The translations under genes were made by a program, and so were the position numbers. A DNA stretch of 64,000 bases from Pseudoscleropodium purum (taxonomy: Eukaryota; Streptophyta; Bryopsida; Hypnales; Brachytheciaceae): positions 44,320,243 to 44,384,242 of the forward strand of contig OZ017796.1 of assembly GCA_963969395.1 (NCBI GenBank), written 5' to 3'. Shown piece by piece: positions 13,380-27,000 of this stretch. A model generated the notes under the pieces. That model saw only the letters and a program-made list of their open reading frames with translations. It searched no databases and was not told the origin of the DNA. Position 1 is the first letter of the stretch; the number at the start of each line of letters is the position of its first letter.

Positions 13380-14723
13380 TTAGAATGATTTAGTAGCCAC
13401 AATCAAATTTGGAAGATGTTAATATTGTTCACAATAGGAACTTCTAATGGCTTATACCATAGGGAAAAACATTGCAAAAAGTGCCTACTTATAGGTTTTG
13501 ATTATGTGATTGTTTTTGGATTATTGTAACCACTTTACGTGACTAAAATGACCATCAATTGGATACTTTTTTTCTTGGTTTTGGGAACATCTAAAGACTA
13601 TAAAGACATTTGGATATAACACTTAAAAAACTCATAAAAAATTCATGCTTTGTCCAAAAATTAATGAATAAATTGCTATCACATTTTTTCACATTTATCT
13701 ATTGATTTTCCTTCAATGATTCCACGAGGAGTTGGGGACAAGCTATTGTGGTTGGATTGGGTTACCGTACTGTACAGTACATAAGCTTACCACTGTGGGA
13801 AACAAAGTAAGCTTACCGGAAATAAAATCAAGGGACACTCACAAAAGCATATTTAGGAAGAAGAGCCCTGCAAGCCAGCTCAAATACAAACTCAATCAGA
13901 AATACTAAAAGCTAAGGGAACCCTAAGTGAACATGGGAACAGTTCCAAAGGTATTGAGGTAAAACCTGCAAACTATGGTTTGAAAAGAAGTCAAACATCA
14001 AAGCTTCATTTCTGCAAGTTTTCTTTTTTTTCATCTTTACTGATGAAATAAATTTGAACCTAACACAATAACCATTAAGCTCCAATTGACCAAACTTGTC
14101 AAATTGCGGAATAATAGATGAAAGATGTTTTTTTACCATACTTGGATGTATTTCATCCATTTTGTATAGCTTCTACAATAAATCTTGAAACATTCATCAC
14201 CTGTCCATTTGATGCCATCTCTCTTCAGGATTAATGAATCTTTAAGTCTTACATCAAATCACATTTGACAAAGAAATTTCAATAAATGAAATTTGGGCTT
14301 ACATTGGTTTGACTTAGTAGCCATAATCAATGTCGTGGATGATGGTGATTGAGTGATTAGGGATTGCAATATAAGAACTTCCATCCTTAGATTGAAAATT
14401 CATCACAAGAAGTGACTTTTTGTAGGCCTTTATATTGTGGCCATGTTAGGATTTATTGTGACTACTTTAGATGAAAGAGATGACCACTATGGATATAATA
14501 ATTTATTGTTTTGAGGTAGTCAAGAGATCCTTTTGGGCCAATTGGATAACACACTTAGAAAATTCATAACAAATTCATACTTTGTCAAGAAAATATAATT
14601 TCAATTGCTCTCCCAAATTTCTCACATCAATCTTCACATGAAAAAAAAAAAATTATTTTCAACAATGCCCAAAAGGCAAACTCGTCATTTTGCCCATCAT
14701 AGATTCATAGGTTGGTTACCTTG
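13380..14723. repeat. Family F related repeats, two adjacent decayed copies
   Basis: Two segments, about 13380-13700 and 14300-14723, resemble each other. Shared parts are TAGTAGCCA(C/T)AATCAA, the AAATTCAT(G/A)CTTTGTC region and the block before it. The outer end at 14723, read on the minus strand, begins AAGGTAACCAACCTATGA. It matches the left end of the F copy at 29916, including the downstream GAGTTTGCC or TAGTTTGCC stretch. Both copies look old and have no coding capacity. Confidence 0.45.
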
Positions 14724-15604
14724 ATCCATCTTGTTCCAAATGACAAAGGCTAAACAAAACAAAACATGAAACTCAATATGGCACTACAAGAGAGGTGTCA
14801 CTTTTCACCGCACTACACTAATAGAATATCAAAACTCAAAAACTTGTGGGGTGACCACCAAAATCACTGAATTTGGTCATGTAATCCAAAATTTCTTACA
14901 CTTGCCACTGGTGAGAAGCGAAAGCCTCTTCTCCCAATGCGTGAATTCTTTTGACTTGATTGAGTTTTTACATTCATGCTCTATTTTGTTCAATCTTCTA
15001 ACCCTTTCAACAATGAACTTGACAATCGATTTGGCAAAGTTTTGGCAGTGAATTACATGTACGAGACTAGTAATACCTAAGATATGCCTCCTCTTTCCAA
15101 TGGGTTGGAATGTTACATTTGTGTAGAAAGGGAACACAATTGGGAAAGAGAAGATAATGGGTATGTGATGTACCTTAACCTTAGTCAGCAAGCCCACGTA
15201 CTAGCACCGCAGGTCTAGCTATGATCTTAAGTGCAGTAGTGTGTTCCTTACATTTGCCTACTGATAAGTGCTCCTGTCCAAGCGCCTCGGTTTTGCTTCT
15301 CGCCGCCCCCCGGGCGAAATGGTCCGCATTCGATTCGCTTCTGCGTATCCATGGCTTCGCAATGCCGCCCTTGCTTGTCGCATCGTGCGTCTCCTCTACG
15401 CAGCTGCATTGACCGAGTTCAGTTCCACCCTCTCCTCTTCATGAACCCCAGCCAGGCGCAGATTTCGTTGGGAACACGGCAACTCATTCACGCCAGTTCC
15501 TTGTCAAAGAATCTGGACATGCATCAACATATTTTGTCTCATCCTGTCAACAAATGAACGACCACCACCACGAAGAAGGAGAAGAAGACGAAGAAGAAGA
15601 AGCC
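14724..15604. other. Transition to a GC-richer region upstream of CYP78A
   Basis: Up to about 15200 this is AT-rich intergenic DNA. From 15210 the base composition becomes much more GC-rich, with a GAA-rich purine run at 15570-15604. Short open frames here (for example 15221-15412) show no known domain. The composition fits a promoter or far 5' leader of the P450 gene downstream. Confidence 0.4.
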
Positions 15605-15835
15605 AACGAGATAAGTTAGTTAAAGCTTTCTTGAATCATGTCTTGTACTAAGGGCACTCGATCTGTCTTTCGAGACTCCTTGTTTGTGACTGAGCTAGCT
15701 GGGTTTTTGTGCTGTAATTGTGAACGAGATAAGTTAGTTAAAGCTTTCTTGAATTCTCGTACTACAGTACTCAGACAGTCTTTCGAGACTCCTTGTTTGT
15801 TTGTGAGCTAGCTGGGTTTTTGTGCTGTAATTGTG
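15605..15835 (+). repeat. 118-bp tandem duplication upstream of CYP78A
   Basis: Bases 15605-15722 are repeated at 15723-15835. Both units start AACGAGATAAGTTAGTTAAA, share TCTTTCGAGACTCCTTGTTT and end with a stretch around GGGTTTTTGTGCTGTAATTG. Internal differences are small, so the duplication is fairly recent. It lies about 1.3 kb before the P450 start codon and may be part of its promoter or leader. Confidence 0.85.
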
Positions 15836-17127
15836 AACTGTTGCAGTTTGTTTTGGATGAGTGCACAGTCTATCTGTTATTAATGGTCAATCAAAACCGC
15901 ACTTCGACGTCCAAGTTTCTGCATGTGGCAAAATCGAGTGCATTCAACACATTCTTAAATGGGTGCTGTGCATGATATGTAGTGCCTCTTTGTACTATAG
16001 GGGTTGGATATCAGTGAAGGTGCTTCGCGGGAATGGTGATAAGAGAGTTGTGACATGCATTAGAACATGAAAAGGTGAGACATCGAGACCTTGATTCCAG
16101 CCGTGATCTGCGCGTTGTTTTCGATGAATCTGAGCGTCCTGTAGGCATCATGATTCCGGTTTTGGAAATCTGTCTCGCGCATTGCTTCTCATTGACAAGA
16201 TAGCTAGGCACCCGTCGTTGATCAAACATGCTGTGTCGATCTATTGTCTGCGGTTGGATTCCCAGTCAAAGCGTGTGAAATAGCATTCAATTAATTGATT
16301 TAGCTGAGAGATAATATATGTCAGCATTGATCGATGTGCACTTTATGTTCAGCTTTGAGCCTGAGCTTCGTAACAGTTAGATAAGTTTATTCTCTTGCAT
16401 TAATTTTGTGAACTTCCTGTCAGCAGTTGAATATTTTTTGTACTCCTACTAGCTTGCAAAATAATTCCTTGATATCTTCGTTCAATGACCGTGAGTGTGC
16501 AATTCTATTTCAAAAAGAATTGACACATACTCCCGCATACACTCCCGCATATACTCTTGCGTATGCTCTTGACGATATACTAATTGAAGTGACGTGATGG
16601 AAATCTGGAATGGACATGCAATCAGCCACCGTACCGTCGATCCTGCGCGAATGTCTACTTCAATACGGCGAAAGATCTGACGACTACCTAAGGAGTACTT
16701 GCAGCTTCCACAATAGTTTCTTGGTGTGCATGTGGCACGGTTGATGTCGGGAATTGCGGAACGAAAAAGAAATTTGCATAGAATGGATATCCCGGCACAT
16801 CTATTACCACTGGCAGACCTGCCGATGCTCATCACGTCGAAACGAGATGTGATCCTTTCCAACGACGCTTGCATTACCCATTTCCAGAACGTTAGCAGAG
16901 CCCTTGTAAAAACTTTTCAGGAAACTCTCAGCTATCTGACAAAACCAAAAGTGCGCAATCTCGTGGTCAATGCCTTGACACTACTTATCGCCTCCTTAAT
17001 CATCACCGCGATTTCTGGGGAATATTTGATGGATGCTACAATGCTATTCATGACGGGACACATCGTTCCACATCCGCAACGGCCATCGACGCTCCTCATG
17101 AGAGGCAAGTTGCAGCAGCAGGCCGCC
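15836..17127 (+). promoter_or_regulatory. Upstream region of CYP78A with a 12-bp tandem repeat and an open in-frame extension
   Basis: This gene-sized gap contains about four degenerate 12-bp units (ATACTCCCGCAT type) at roughly 16525-16573. From an ATG at 16726 to the assigned P450 start at 17128 the reading frame stays open for 134 codons in the P450 frame. No annotated promoter element is certain. Confidence 0.4.
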
Positions 17128-18913
17128 ATGGCAAACTCCAGCAGCAAGATTCTTGCACTTACTGTTTTGTGCCTTTTGGCGTCTTTCATTTTGATAATCT
17201 CGTGGAGTAATAATGGCGGTCTGGCCTGGAGTCTCTCACGCTTGTTCTCTTCGCCCAAGGCCTTACCAACTCCAAATGGACCCGGAGGATGGCCAGTTCT
17301 CGGAAGCTGGACTTTAATGCAAGGCAGCAACGCCCACAGGGAGCTCGCCAAGCTCGCCTGGACCGGCGGAGCTTCCACTCGGAAGCTCATGGCCCTAAGC
17401 ATAGGCACCACCCGCATTGCATTGACCTCCGATCCCATGGTGGCAAAAGAGCTTCTACGCAGCTCCGTCTTCGGTGACCGCCCGCTGAAGCAAGCAGCGC
17501 TCAACCAGGGATTCGATCGCGCTATGGGCTTCTCACCGCAAGGGCCTTACTGGCGCATTTTACGCAAGATCTCAGTCACTCACATGTTCTCTCACAAGCA
17601 GATCGTCAGGAACTACGAATTTCTTCAAAGTGAAACTTCTCGCATGATCTCTGCCATAGCTGGTAATAAGTTGTGCACAGCGGAGTCTCGCACTGGCCTC
17701 TGCCTTCGGCCTTATTTACAACGAGCGGCGGTGAATAACGTCATGAGCATCGTTTTCGGCCGCACCTTCGATTTCAATGGCTTGTGTCCCGAAGCGGAGG
17801 CCGTGGAAGCTATGATACGTGAAGGGTTTGAGCTTCTGGGTGGTTTTAACTGCGCGGATCATCTGCCTTTTCTTCGCCATTTGCCTTTCCTTCCTGTTGC
17901 TAGAAGGTGCCGGGAATTGATGCGGCGAGTGAAATCATTTGTGCAACCAATTCTGGAAGAGAGGCGTCGGAGGAGCTCCTCCAGCGACAGCTTTGTTGAA
18001 GTGTTGCTCGCTTTGCAAGGCGACCAGAAACTGCCAGACGACGACATGATATCTGTGCTTTGGGTAACAACTCTCACTTTCCAGCCAACTTGTGTGCAAT
18101 GTGGTTTCGTTACTCACCCAAGTTAGTTGCTATGAATTCGGTTATTGGAACTGATATGCACTCGACTATCTTCAGAATGGTTGCCTGCCACTGTAGATCA
18201 AAGCCCACCTAGTACTATCAGGAATTTTCGATTTGAGTGGTTAGATCTGATATTTTACAGTACTGAAAATGCTGATGTGCTGAATCTCCCCCATGTCCCT
18301 GCAGGAGATGGTGTTCCGCGGCACTGACACAATTGCAGTGCTCATGGAATGGGCCATGGCTGAGGTGATATTGAACCCCAGTGTCCAAGCACAAATCCAC
18401 AAAGAGCTTGACAATGTGGTGGGGAGGAACCGCCTCGTGCAACTCAAGGACATGGAGCAGTTACCATACGTGCAAGCCGTTTTGAAGGAGACCTTGCGGT
18501 CTCATCCACCTGGTCCTCTTTTATCCTGGGCACGGCTTGCCAATGAGGACACAGAGGTGGTTGGCTATCATGTCCCTCGAGACACCACGGCCATGGTGAA
18601 CATGTGGGCCATCACACATGATGCTTCGCTATGGCCTAATCCTCACGTATTTGATCCTTCTCGCTTCTTGGAGGCTGACCTTGACGTACTGGGCACCGAG
18701 TTGCGGCTCGCTCCCTTTGGGTCGGGACGGCGTGTCTGTCCCGGACGAGCCTTGGGCATGGCCACTGCTCAGCTCTGGCTGGCACGGCTGCTGCACCACT
18801 TTTCATGGTCTCAGGATTGCCATCACCCTATTGACTTGACGGACAATTTGAAACTCTCCTGTGAAATGGCATCCCCTCTTCACGGATGCGCTACAAGTCG
18901 CATCCCTCTGTGA
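17128..18913 (+). CDS. CYP78A: CYP78A-type cytochrome P450
   Basis: This is a complete plant P450 of the CYP78A family, which are ER-anchored monooxygenases linked to organ size and growth signalling; the substrate is unknown. Exon 1 is 17128-18063 and exon 2 is 18305-18913, giving 514 residues. The single phase-0 intron after AVLW-equivalent SVLW and before EMVFRGTDT is where CYP78A genes carry theirs. The ATG at 17128 sits in GCCGCCATGG, a strong plant context, followed by a hydrophobic anchor (about residues 7-24). Motifs: proline-rich hinge PTPNGPGGWPVLG, I-helix FRGTDT (residues 316-321), K-helix KETLR (373-377), FDPSRF (428-433), and heme loop PFGSGRRVCPG (449-459) with Cys457 as the iron ligand. 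PPGPLLSWARLA after the K-helix is typical of CYP78A. All key residues are present. An upstream in-frame ATG at 16726 is the main alternative start. Confidence 0.93.
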
Positions 18914-20170
18914 AGACAGCAACACAGCAAATCTATGTCCATATATACTGCAGCAGTTTCAATGACACCACTGGAGATAGGTTTAGAGATGGGTATGGTG
19001 CTCACTCTCAGTTGGCTGAACATATGTATGTATATACTATTCATCATGTGTAGATAAAACACTGGCTTCATTTGCATAGTACTGTAGAGTTTGTTCCATA
19101 GCTCTGTGGATAGTTGTGAAGAATTGGCAAGAGTTTGTATTCATCATGTGCCCTGATTGAACTCTGATGCAACCATTTACATATGGTTGGCACACAAGTG
19201 TACTTGTAAGATGTTGTGACCTCAGTGCACTAGATTATCCTAATAGTGCATGTGATATTAATTTAAAAGACAATCTATTTGTAAAATGGTTAAATTAGTA
19301 TAGGCTGAAATAACTATTGTTGCATCAATGTCAGCAAAAGATGATTTTGTAAGGACACCAATTTTTAGCCCTCACTAATGGGATTCATCAATGTAGGAAT
19401 GACTTTGCAACAAACCTCTATCTGATGACATTACAAAAAACTAATGACATCAAATCTTGTCTGATGATACTTGATTGTGTTGGTTACATTTACATGGAAA
19501 CATATTGTAAAAATTTGATATGTATCAAAAGTTATTATGCAATGTTTCAATAAAGTCATGGACTATAACCCTCAAATGAAAAATCAAAGAATTTAGAAGC
19601 AAAATTGTAAATATAATTAACTCCACCTAGCAAAGTGAATCCTCAATTGACTTTTCCTTAAAGTAATAAATCTTTTGATTTATTGCTAAATCTCCTTTTA
19701 AATTTCCATTTCTTGATATATTTGATATGTGTACCAATGTTGTAGCTCTCTTTCCAATCAAATACAAATATTGGTAGAATAATGATAATTTGCTGGACTA
19801 AAGTATAAGATAGAATTCACCTTCCACTGCCTATGACAAGCCTAATATAATACCCAATTATAAAGATCAGCATTTCATGCCGAATATTTAATTGAAGTCG
19901 GGAAACCAAATACAACAAATGATTAAGATAGGAATATTCCCTTGAAATCCGTTATTTCTTCATTCCAAAAAAATTTGATTTGAAAAAGTAATTTCCCTAA
20001 AACTCCTGCATCTTTGTTTGCCGATCCTGATAGTCGGGATACGGTATGAGGCTTCCATATTGAAATGCTCACTAATCAGCGGGCAGAAGAAGAAGAAGTT
20101 GGGTTTCATTTACAGTGTCTATACAGTTCATTTAAAAACTGTAGTATTCAGGGAGTCCACTGCAACATAA
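18914..20170. other. 3' flank of CYP78A and intergenic DNA
   Basis: The first few hundred bases are probably the P450 3' untranslated region. The rest is AT-rich with no recognisable gene. Confidence 0.5.
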
Positions 20171-21049
20171 GTCGATGATAATTAACAGTGAAAAAAAAAC
20201 ATTACGTTTGAAACCAGGTATTGCATATCAACAAAATTAATTAAAGTTAGAGAATCGTACAAGTTTGTATTTAACAAAAGGGACAGGTAGAAAGCACAGC
20301 GTGGACGCAATGCTGTAAGTGAAATCTCATATCTGGTTGCACCGAAGCCTGGCAGTAATCTCATATCTCATACGTCATATCTCAAACCTCAAACTAGCAG
20401 GCCTGCCAGATCTGTCTACAATAAGTCGCGGCTCGGGTAGAGAAGCAGGGGTACATCACAGTTTCTGCAAGAGAAACGGAATGCTCATAAGATGACAACG
20501 AAATGAGTGTCTCGAATAGCTTACATGTCAGGTTCTCATTACTCGAGGATCCAGGGAGTGTGGAACTGTTGGCAGGACAAGTGTACAGGCTACTGCTACA
20601 CGCATGTGTGCATAGCAACTCCTTGGTAGACTTCGCTTCTCACCCTTTCGACTGAATCTCAAGCTTTAGGCCACTTACAAATAGTAATCCCTGTTTGCTG
20701 TCCTAGATACCCCTGGTGAGCCTGCACAAAAATGCATCAACTTATAATATTACAAAAACTTTCGTCTCATTTCATCAGACTGCTGAAACCCCACGAGGAA
20801 CTGATTCACGCTCAACACAAAATGGGTCGTCCCACGGTTCGAGGCTGCTGGTAGTGCATGACAGTGGATGATGGTTTTTCGTTACAAATCCCTCGCTTCT
20901 GTAAGTGAACAGCCAAAACGTCGGTCATGACAAGCTGGAGGCGAAATTGGTGAGGCATACAGGAGACAAACTTCCTTGCCTATGATATAGTAAAACACAG
21001 TCTCTTAGTAGTCAGTCTCTTTCGCTTCTCTTTCTTTCTTGGCCTTAAT
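20171..21049 (-). other. Probable 3' untranslated region of the ARF gene
   Basis: This follows the ARF stop codon on the minus strand and is less AT-rich than the intergenic DNA beyond it. On the minus strand a pyrimidine-poor but usable AG acceptor near 20722 suggests a possible 3' UTR intron. The end of the transcript cannot be fixed by eye. Confidence 0.4.
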
Positions 21050-24000
21050 TCATTGATCCAAAGCTCCACTTGAAGGATCAGGAAAGGACCTTTGGGGGTG
21101 AGTCTCTCCGGAATCGCAACTAGTCGACCTTTGTTGCTGCAGTTGTTGCACAGGCACAGAGTCAAGCACCTTCAGCTGCTCCTGACTCATCTGTGCAACC
21201 TCTGATGGTGAAAGGATTTTGATAGAACGTACGCAGTTCAAAAACTCCCTGAAAGTAAGGGGAACAATTATGTGAGTGAAGGCAAGCCAACTGTCATTCA
21301 CAACTGCCTCAGTAGCCAGCAGTCACGGATAAGAACCCAAAGACTTATGCATTATCCTAATATTAGAGCTATGACTTACCCTTCAGTATTAATCTGGAAA
21401 GAAGACGAATTCAAATCTTACTGCGGAGAAAATGAAAGTGCTTGAGTCAAGCGGATAGAGCTTTAGAAGAATCATCAACAAACTGAAAAAAATAGGTCGG
21501 TGATGGAGAACCAGAGACTTTAGCATCACTCCTACGGTGTATGTAACTTACTCCCAAGGATCATCTCCTAAAAGCAGAGTGTCATTCTCATTGTCAACAA
21601 ACACGATTTGCCATCCTGACGTGGGTGGATCTTCCATCAGGCAGTCCAAATTAAACCTCTGGGCTAGCTCCTTCCTGAGTTCTGTGTAATTTGAGAAGTT
21701 CCGTACGTCCAAAGATCTTCCAACAAATCCAAGCTTGTGCACCTGGACATTAGCAGAACCTACTCAAGAACCAATCACATACACACCTTCGGAGCACAAA
21801 CCATTTCAGAAAATAGCTTAACGCGAATACAGATAATCTGGTAATCGCGGAACTAACAACAGGCCACGGAGAAGAGAAATCTAACTGCAAAAAAAAACTG
21901 AAAAGCTTTCCACAGCAGAGGTTCGGATATCAACCTTAGTAAAGGTACGGAGAGGGCTTGCCGTTGGCATAGGTGGCCATCCTGTGTTACGCTGAAATAG
22001 ACCATTTTCATCCAATCCCTCACCAGACATCAAACCATTGCTCATAGAATCTGGCGTACTTGGTGGCCCATATGCAGCTGACAGCATATTATTGCCTGTA
22101 ACATCCTTTGTTTTCCCGTAAGTGTGAGGAACAACGGTACCTGATCCAACTAATGGTTGGTCAATAGACACACCAAAAAGAAGGTGACTTCGGTCAGCTT
22201 GCAGCTGATCCGAGCTCTGATCATTATTGCGGAATCCATAAGGGGGTAGATGTCCCAGACCTTGCTGTAAGGTTGATTCGTTACTTTGAGGCAGAGAAAA
22301 AGACCCAAGTGCTCCAGCGCTGGAAGCCTCAATGCGAGTTAGTTGGGATGGGATGAGTGATTGTGGTTCGGATTGATTTGGAAACCAAGGAGTTGAAACC
22401 TGCCACCCATTTCACACAAAGTATTAGCTAACTTACAAATAATACTACGACAATTGATCATATTTCTCAACACCGTAAATTTCTTCCATTCAACGTCAAG
22501 AGTCGTACTAAGCATCAAGCGCACTTTAGCAGTCAACTTTGAGCATGGAAGAAGTGGAATAAAAGAACCAGCCAGAAAAGAATCACGACACATCGTCATC
22601 ACCCCCTGAATATGGAGTAATAAAAAGAAGTCAAGGCCAAAATTGTTGTATTAGTGTGTTACAAAATAAATGTCGAGAATAGAGAAAAAAGATTTGTAAA
22701 AACCATCGTAACTGACTGAATCGTACAGTAGGACAGTTATAAAAACAAAATGCCAGTACCTGAATCAACCCTTGCATTGTCCCAGTGGGCTGCAATCCGT
22801 TTTGACTTGCAATTTGCATCATACTGGCTATTTGATTTCCTTCACTCGAGCTCACTGGTGCACTAGTCGGAGCCCTTCCCATCATATCCTGTAAACCAAA
22901 GGAATTAGACATCGTCGTGGGAGAAGCCATGTGCAAGTCAGATTCTCTGTAACCTGCAGAGGACATTCCAGAGTTCCCCAAGTCTGTCGCTTGTGTTTGG
23001 CAGGTAGACAGCTGCAATAGAGGGCCTGGAATGTCATTGATATGTTGCATAAGTTGCTGAGATTGAGGCTGAGATTGCTGCTGGCGGTACGGCATATGTG
23101 ACGACGGCACTGACTGGGACAGCATTTGTTTTGACGGATCTCCATTTCGAAACTCCTGTAGGGCAGCTGCCGCAAGAGCACGGTACTGCCCATTCTGAGC
23201 TGAGGATACCATCGGTCCAAACCTCTGCTGCGGTAGTCGCATCCAAGGGGTATCCATCGCCAAGCCACCAAATTTAAGTGACCCCAATGAGTCACTCCCG
23301 TTCGGCCACATTTGAGACTTTTTCATGAACGTATCCAAATCGTCTTCTTCTCCTGATATAATGAAAATTAGGTCCTTGCTGTAAGCAATCAGGATAGACA
23401 TGCAACTCCACCAAAACACTACACTGTAGGCCTCTCGCACCGCATTGGAGAAAACGGGAAGTCAATCTTGGCATGTTAAGAATGGATTTCAGTATTAGAA
23501 CTTCCAATATCATAACTAAAACTGTCAACTATTGTGAATGTTCACATAAAAATTCGATCCGAAAGTGCGCTTCATGAGAAGTCATCCTACCAGGCATGCC
23601 ACGAGGACGCTTCGATCTTAACGCAATGGGAGGGGGGCAGAGGAGAAACGGTGTCGTCAAAGGTTCAATCTCCCAAAGAGACACTCTGTGTTGTCTCTCA
23701 CCAGCTGTAGATTCATCCCATCCAACCTGCGTAGTCAATGCACATCAGAACACATCAGAACACCCGAAACTTATTTGCCGTTCAAAGAATATATAAGAAA
23801 AGTTGAAACTATGACACAATGAAGAAGAATATAAAGATCCATAAGTGGAGCCTACGAAGAAAAATACCTTCAGGGAGCGCCAATGTGATTTAGGCCATCT
23901 AGCAGAATCGATATCTCCTAAACCGGTAATTGTGCCCATGTATCTGACAAATGAAAGTCGGAAAACACTGAAGTTAACTGGAACTCAGATATTGAAAGCT

Positions 24001-27000
24001 AAACATGCATAAGTCCATTCAACATAGAGACAGACAAGAGACCCGACAATAGCATCCATAATAATCATGTACATGTCCAATGAAAATGATGTCACCTACC
24101 TTCTCACACTTGATTCCTCGGTTTCAAACACCATCCGGAAGCGCATACCCACTGTAACTTGTGTATTGTATACAGCCTTGTGGTATTTAGCTAGAGGAAT
24201 GACAAATTCAGACGGACTTTGCCTGTAAACAGAAGCATTAAGCACATTGAAGCATTGAGTCCTAACATAACTAAAACGACCCCAACCTTAAACCCTTCAA
24301 CAATGTGTAGAATTCTGCAATCTGAAGAAGCAGGCCTTGCCAAACCTTAAACAGGAAGACGGAAGCCCAAACAAGTAGCACGAACCATCCTATATCAATA
24401 TCATTACCATATATGAACACGATTCCAAAACTCATGATATTCACATATGCACCTTGGGTTATAAAAGATTTTGAAGCGGCTGCTAGTAGCTGCCGCATGA
24501 CTGGCGGCAGCAAGGACCCCGAAGTGCATGCTATCGCTGGACAGCACTGAAGAAGGCACGACTGTTTGCTGCCTGTTGGCCCGCCTTATGCCCAGCAAGA
24601 GTTGGCCTTTATCGTCCCTAAAGACATAGCGAAAGTTTTACATAAGGCTTAGATGAGAACAGAACTAACAATATCGACTATTAGATAGGAGCAACAGCAT
24701 ATCCCACTAGGAGGACTACAGAAAGTAAGTCTCGCACAAATCAAATCTTGTTCAGTCGAGGATGTTTAGGAGCCAGTAAGAACAGAAAAGAAAGAGAACA
24801 TGTAACAAGAAAAAATTATTCCCGAGTCTAAGAATTGCCTTTCAAATTATGCAGTTCAGTACGGGTTAAATACCTAATAAATAAGACCGAGTCACCTGCT
24901 TGCAGTCTCTTAGCGCTGACGAACACACTCCACCCGGTTGTGAGAAGATGCCTGCGCGGTTGGCCTGTACGAATGGCAAATAGAAGTGTGTGAATGTTCA
25001 TATCCCGGTTAAAGACTAACAGCACAATTCAATCCGAAATAGAAAATATAGTCATCTTCTATCTGGCTTGAGAAAAATTCACAAAAGCATGAAATTCACC
25101 GAACTCAATGGCAGGTATGTAGGCATACTACGGAACCAATACACAGAATGATTCTTAAGAGATTGAGGTCAGAGTAAGGCTCTCGTACTAGCAACTCAAT
25201 CTTGATTCATCCAATAGACAAAGGAAATTGCACCCGTACCTCTGTAAATATGGCGGAAGTGCCATTCCTGATCGTGAAGATCCCGCGCTACAAGCTCTTG
25301 AGCTGGTGGAGTTTGAGTAAAATCCTGCAATTCACAAAGTTTATATAATACAACCTCTTCATCCTTCTGCATCTTTGTACTGCTTAATTACACATAGAGC
25401 AGATTGATATCGTATAACAAGCACTTCAGAAACAACATAATTAACTAAAAGTCTTGCAGAAATAAAGTATTGCAGGTGAGAAACATACCAATGGTGGAAA
25501 AACTTTCTCAGCAGCACGCCGGGGTATGGAAAAGCCGCCATGGGTACTAGTGTCACTCGCAGTTAAGGTCTTGCAGAAATACTCTGTTGGCTGCTTGTTA
25601 AGTACTCCAAAATCTGGTGGTAAGGCTTCTTTCTCCTACAAGAAGATGAAAAATTAGAAAGAACGGTTGATGTAACTCCAATCTCCTCGGACATGGATGT
25701 CCCCAACAAAACCACTAATAAGAATAATCATAATCATAATCTTGTTCATAATGATATCATAATTATAGTTTTATAAGTAAAAGAAAGACATCGTCATTAA
25801 AAAAATGCGGAATTGTTATTTGGGCAGCTTACAGGATTCTGAATGGGAAGCAGAGTCATCTGAGCGTAGACTTCATCAGTATCAAGATCAGCCTGGACAA
25901 ACGCAAGCTCCGATCAGTACAACTTCCTTGCCTATCAATATTGAACTTCGATGAAATGGCACGGTTAGATAATAGAAGCCACTGCTCCGTTGTCATATCA
26001 CGTGCGTAATGAAACAACACCCAACTGTATATCATAAAATCTCAATCGATGCAAATGGGCAACAACCAAATATCCAAGAGGTATCTATAACGTCAAGTTA
26101 GATTTCACAGACTAAAGTGGAACATTCATAATGAGTTCTACATTCTCACACAATACGCACATGGAGTGTGACGTTGTCAAGTAAACAAAAAAGCCTTGGG
26201 GGGATGCTGGGGTAATTAGGAATATGCGCATCAGCCTCCTTTTGTGTTGAAGCAGCCACCTGATAACATCCCATGTTAATCAGATTAATTACATATAGCC
26301 TAAGACAGGACGAAGAGCACACCGCCGAGGCTATTTACCCCTGGCAAACACAAAAGCAAAGATAGAGGACACAGACCGTCCAAGAGAACTGGATTCAGAG
26401 AATGTAGACCTGTTTTGACAAATCGACACAGAAATTTACTATTTGCTATGGTAACCACACTGAAATATTTCATTCATGTAGACGTCCAGGTAGTAGATCA
26501 TTAGTGCTCAATTCCAGAATTACTTTTATCCACGCTACTGAAATTCCAGGGCGGCTTAACCTGTTCTTTGAAAGGTGTTCTAGTCTTCTGGATCTGAGAT
26601 GTTGCTTAAATTTCATTGCTTGGTTATACAAACCCAAAAGAACATTGACACTATGCAAGCAAAACTGGTCATTTAAGAAAGTGATTTAAATACTAATAAT
26701 AAAAATCACACAGCAACAAAGTGATGTGATGGTAAAAGTTGTAAGCCTGCAATGAAGACAAAAGTGATCGCATGAAGACAACTTCACTGCTCATAAATCT
26801 GGGCTCATCCGATCACACCCTAACCTTCAAAAAAAGATCCTTTTGCATTTTTACAAAGATAATATCCATTTACCATACCTGCTCAATATGACCTTGCGGA
26901 AAATACACCACACGGCTGCCAACGGGGGGGAGGGAAACTAGAGGTCCAGCACATGCATGCCACAGCTCAGAATTGAGACTCCGTCTCTCCCCTGCAAAAC

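Noticed and set aside
15605..15835. CRISPR-like array
   Set aside because: Only two adjacent units without spacers; a simple tandem duplication in a plant genome.
16482..16874. 130-codon minus-strand frame upstream of CYP78A
   Set aside because: No domain, overlaps the P450 leader and short tandem repeats; likely chance.
16932..17504. 190-codon minus-strand frame
   Set aside because: It is the antisense shadow of the CYP78A first exon, which has clear P450 motifs on the + strand.
22882..23295. 137-codon frame within the ARF middle region
   Set aside because: Alternate frame of the Q-rich ARF exon; the ARF frame has correct splice phases and family similarity.
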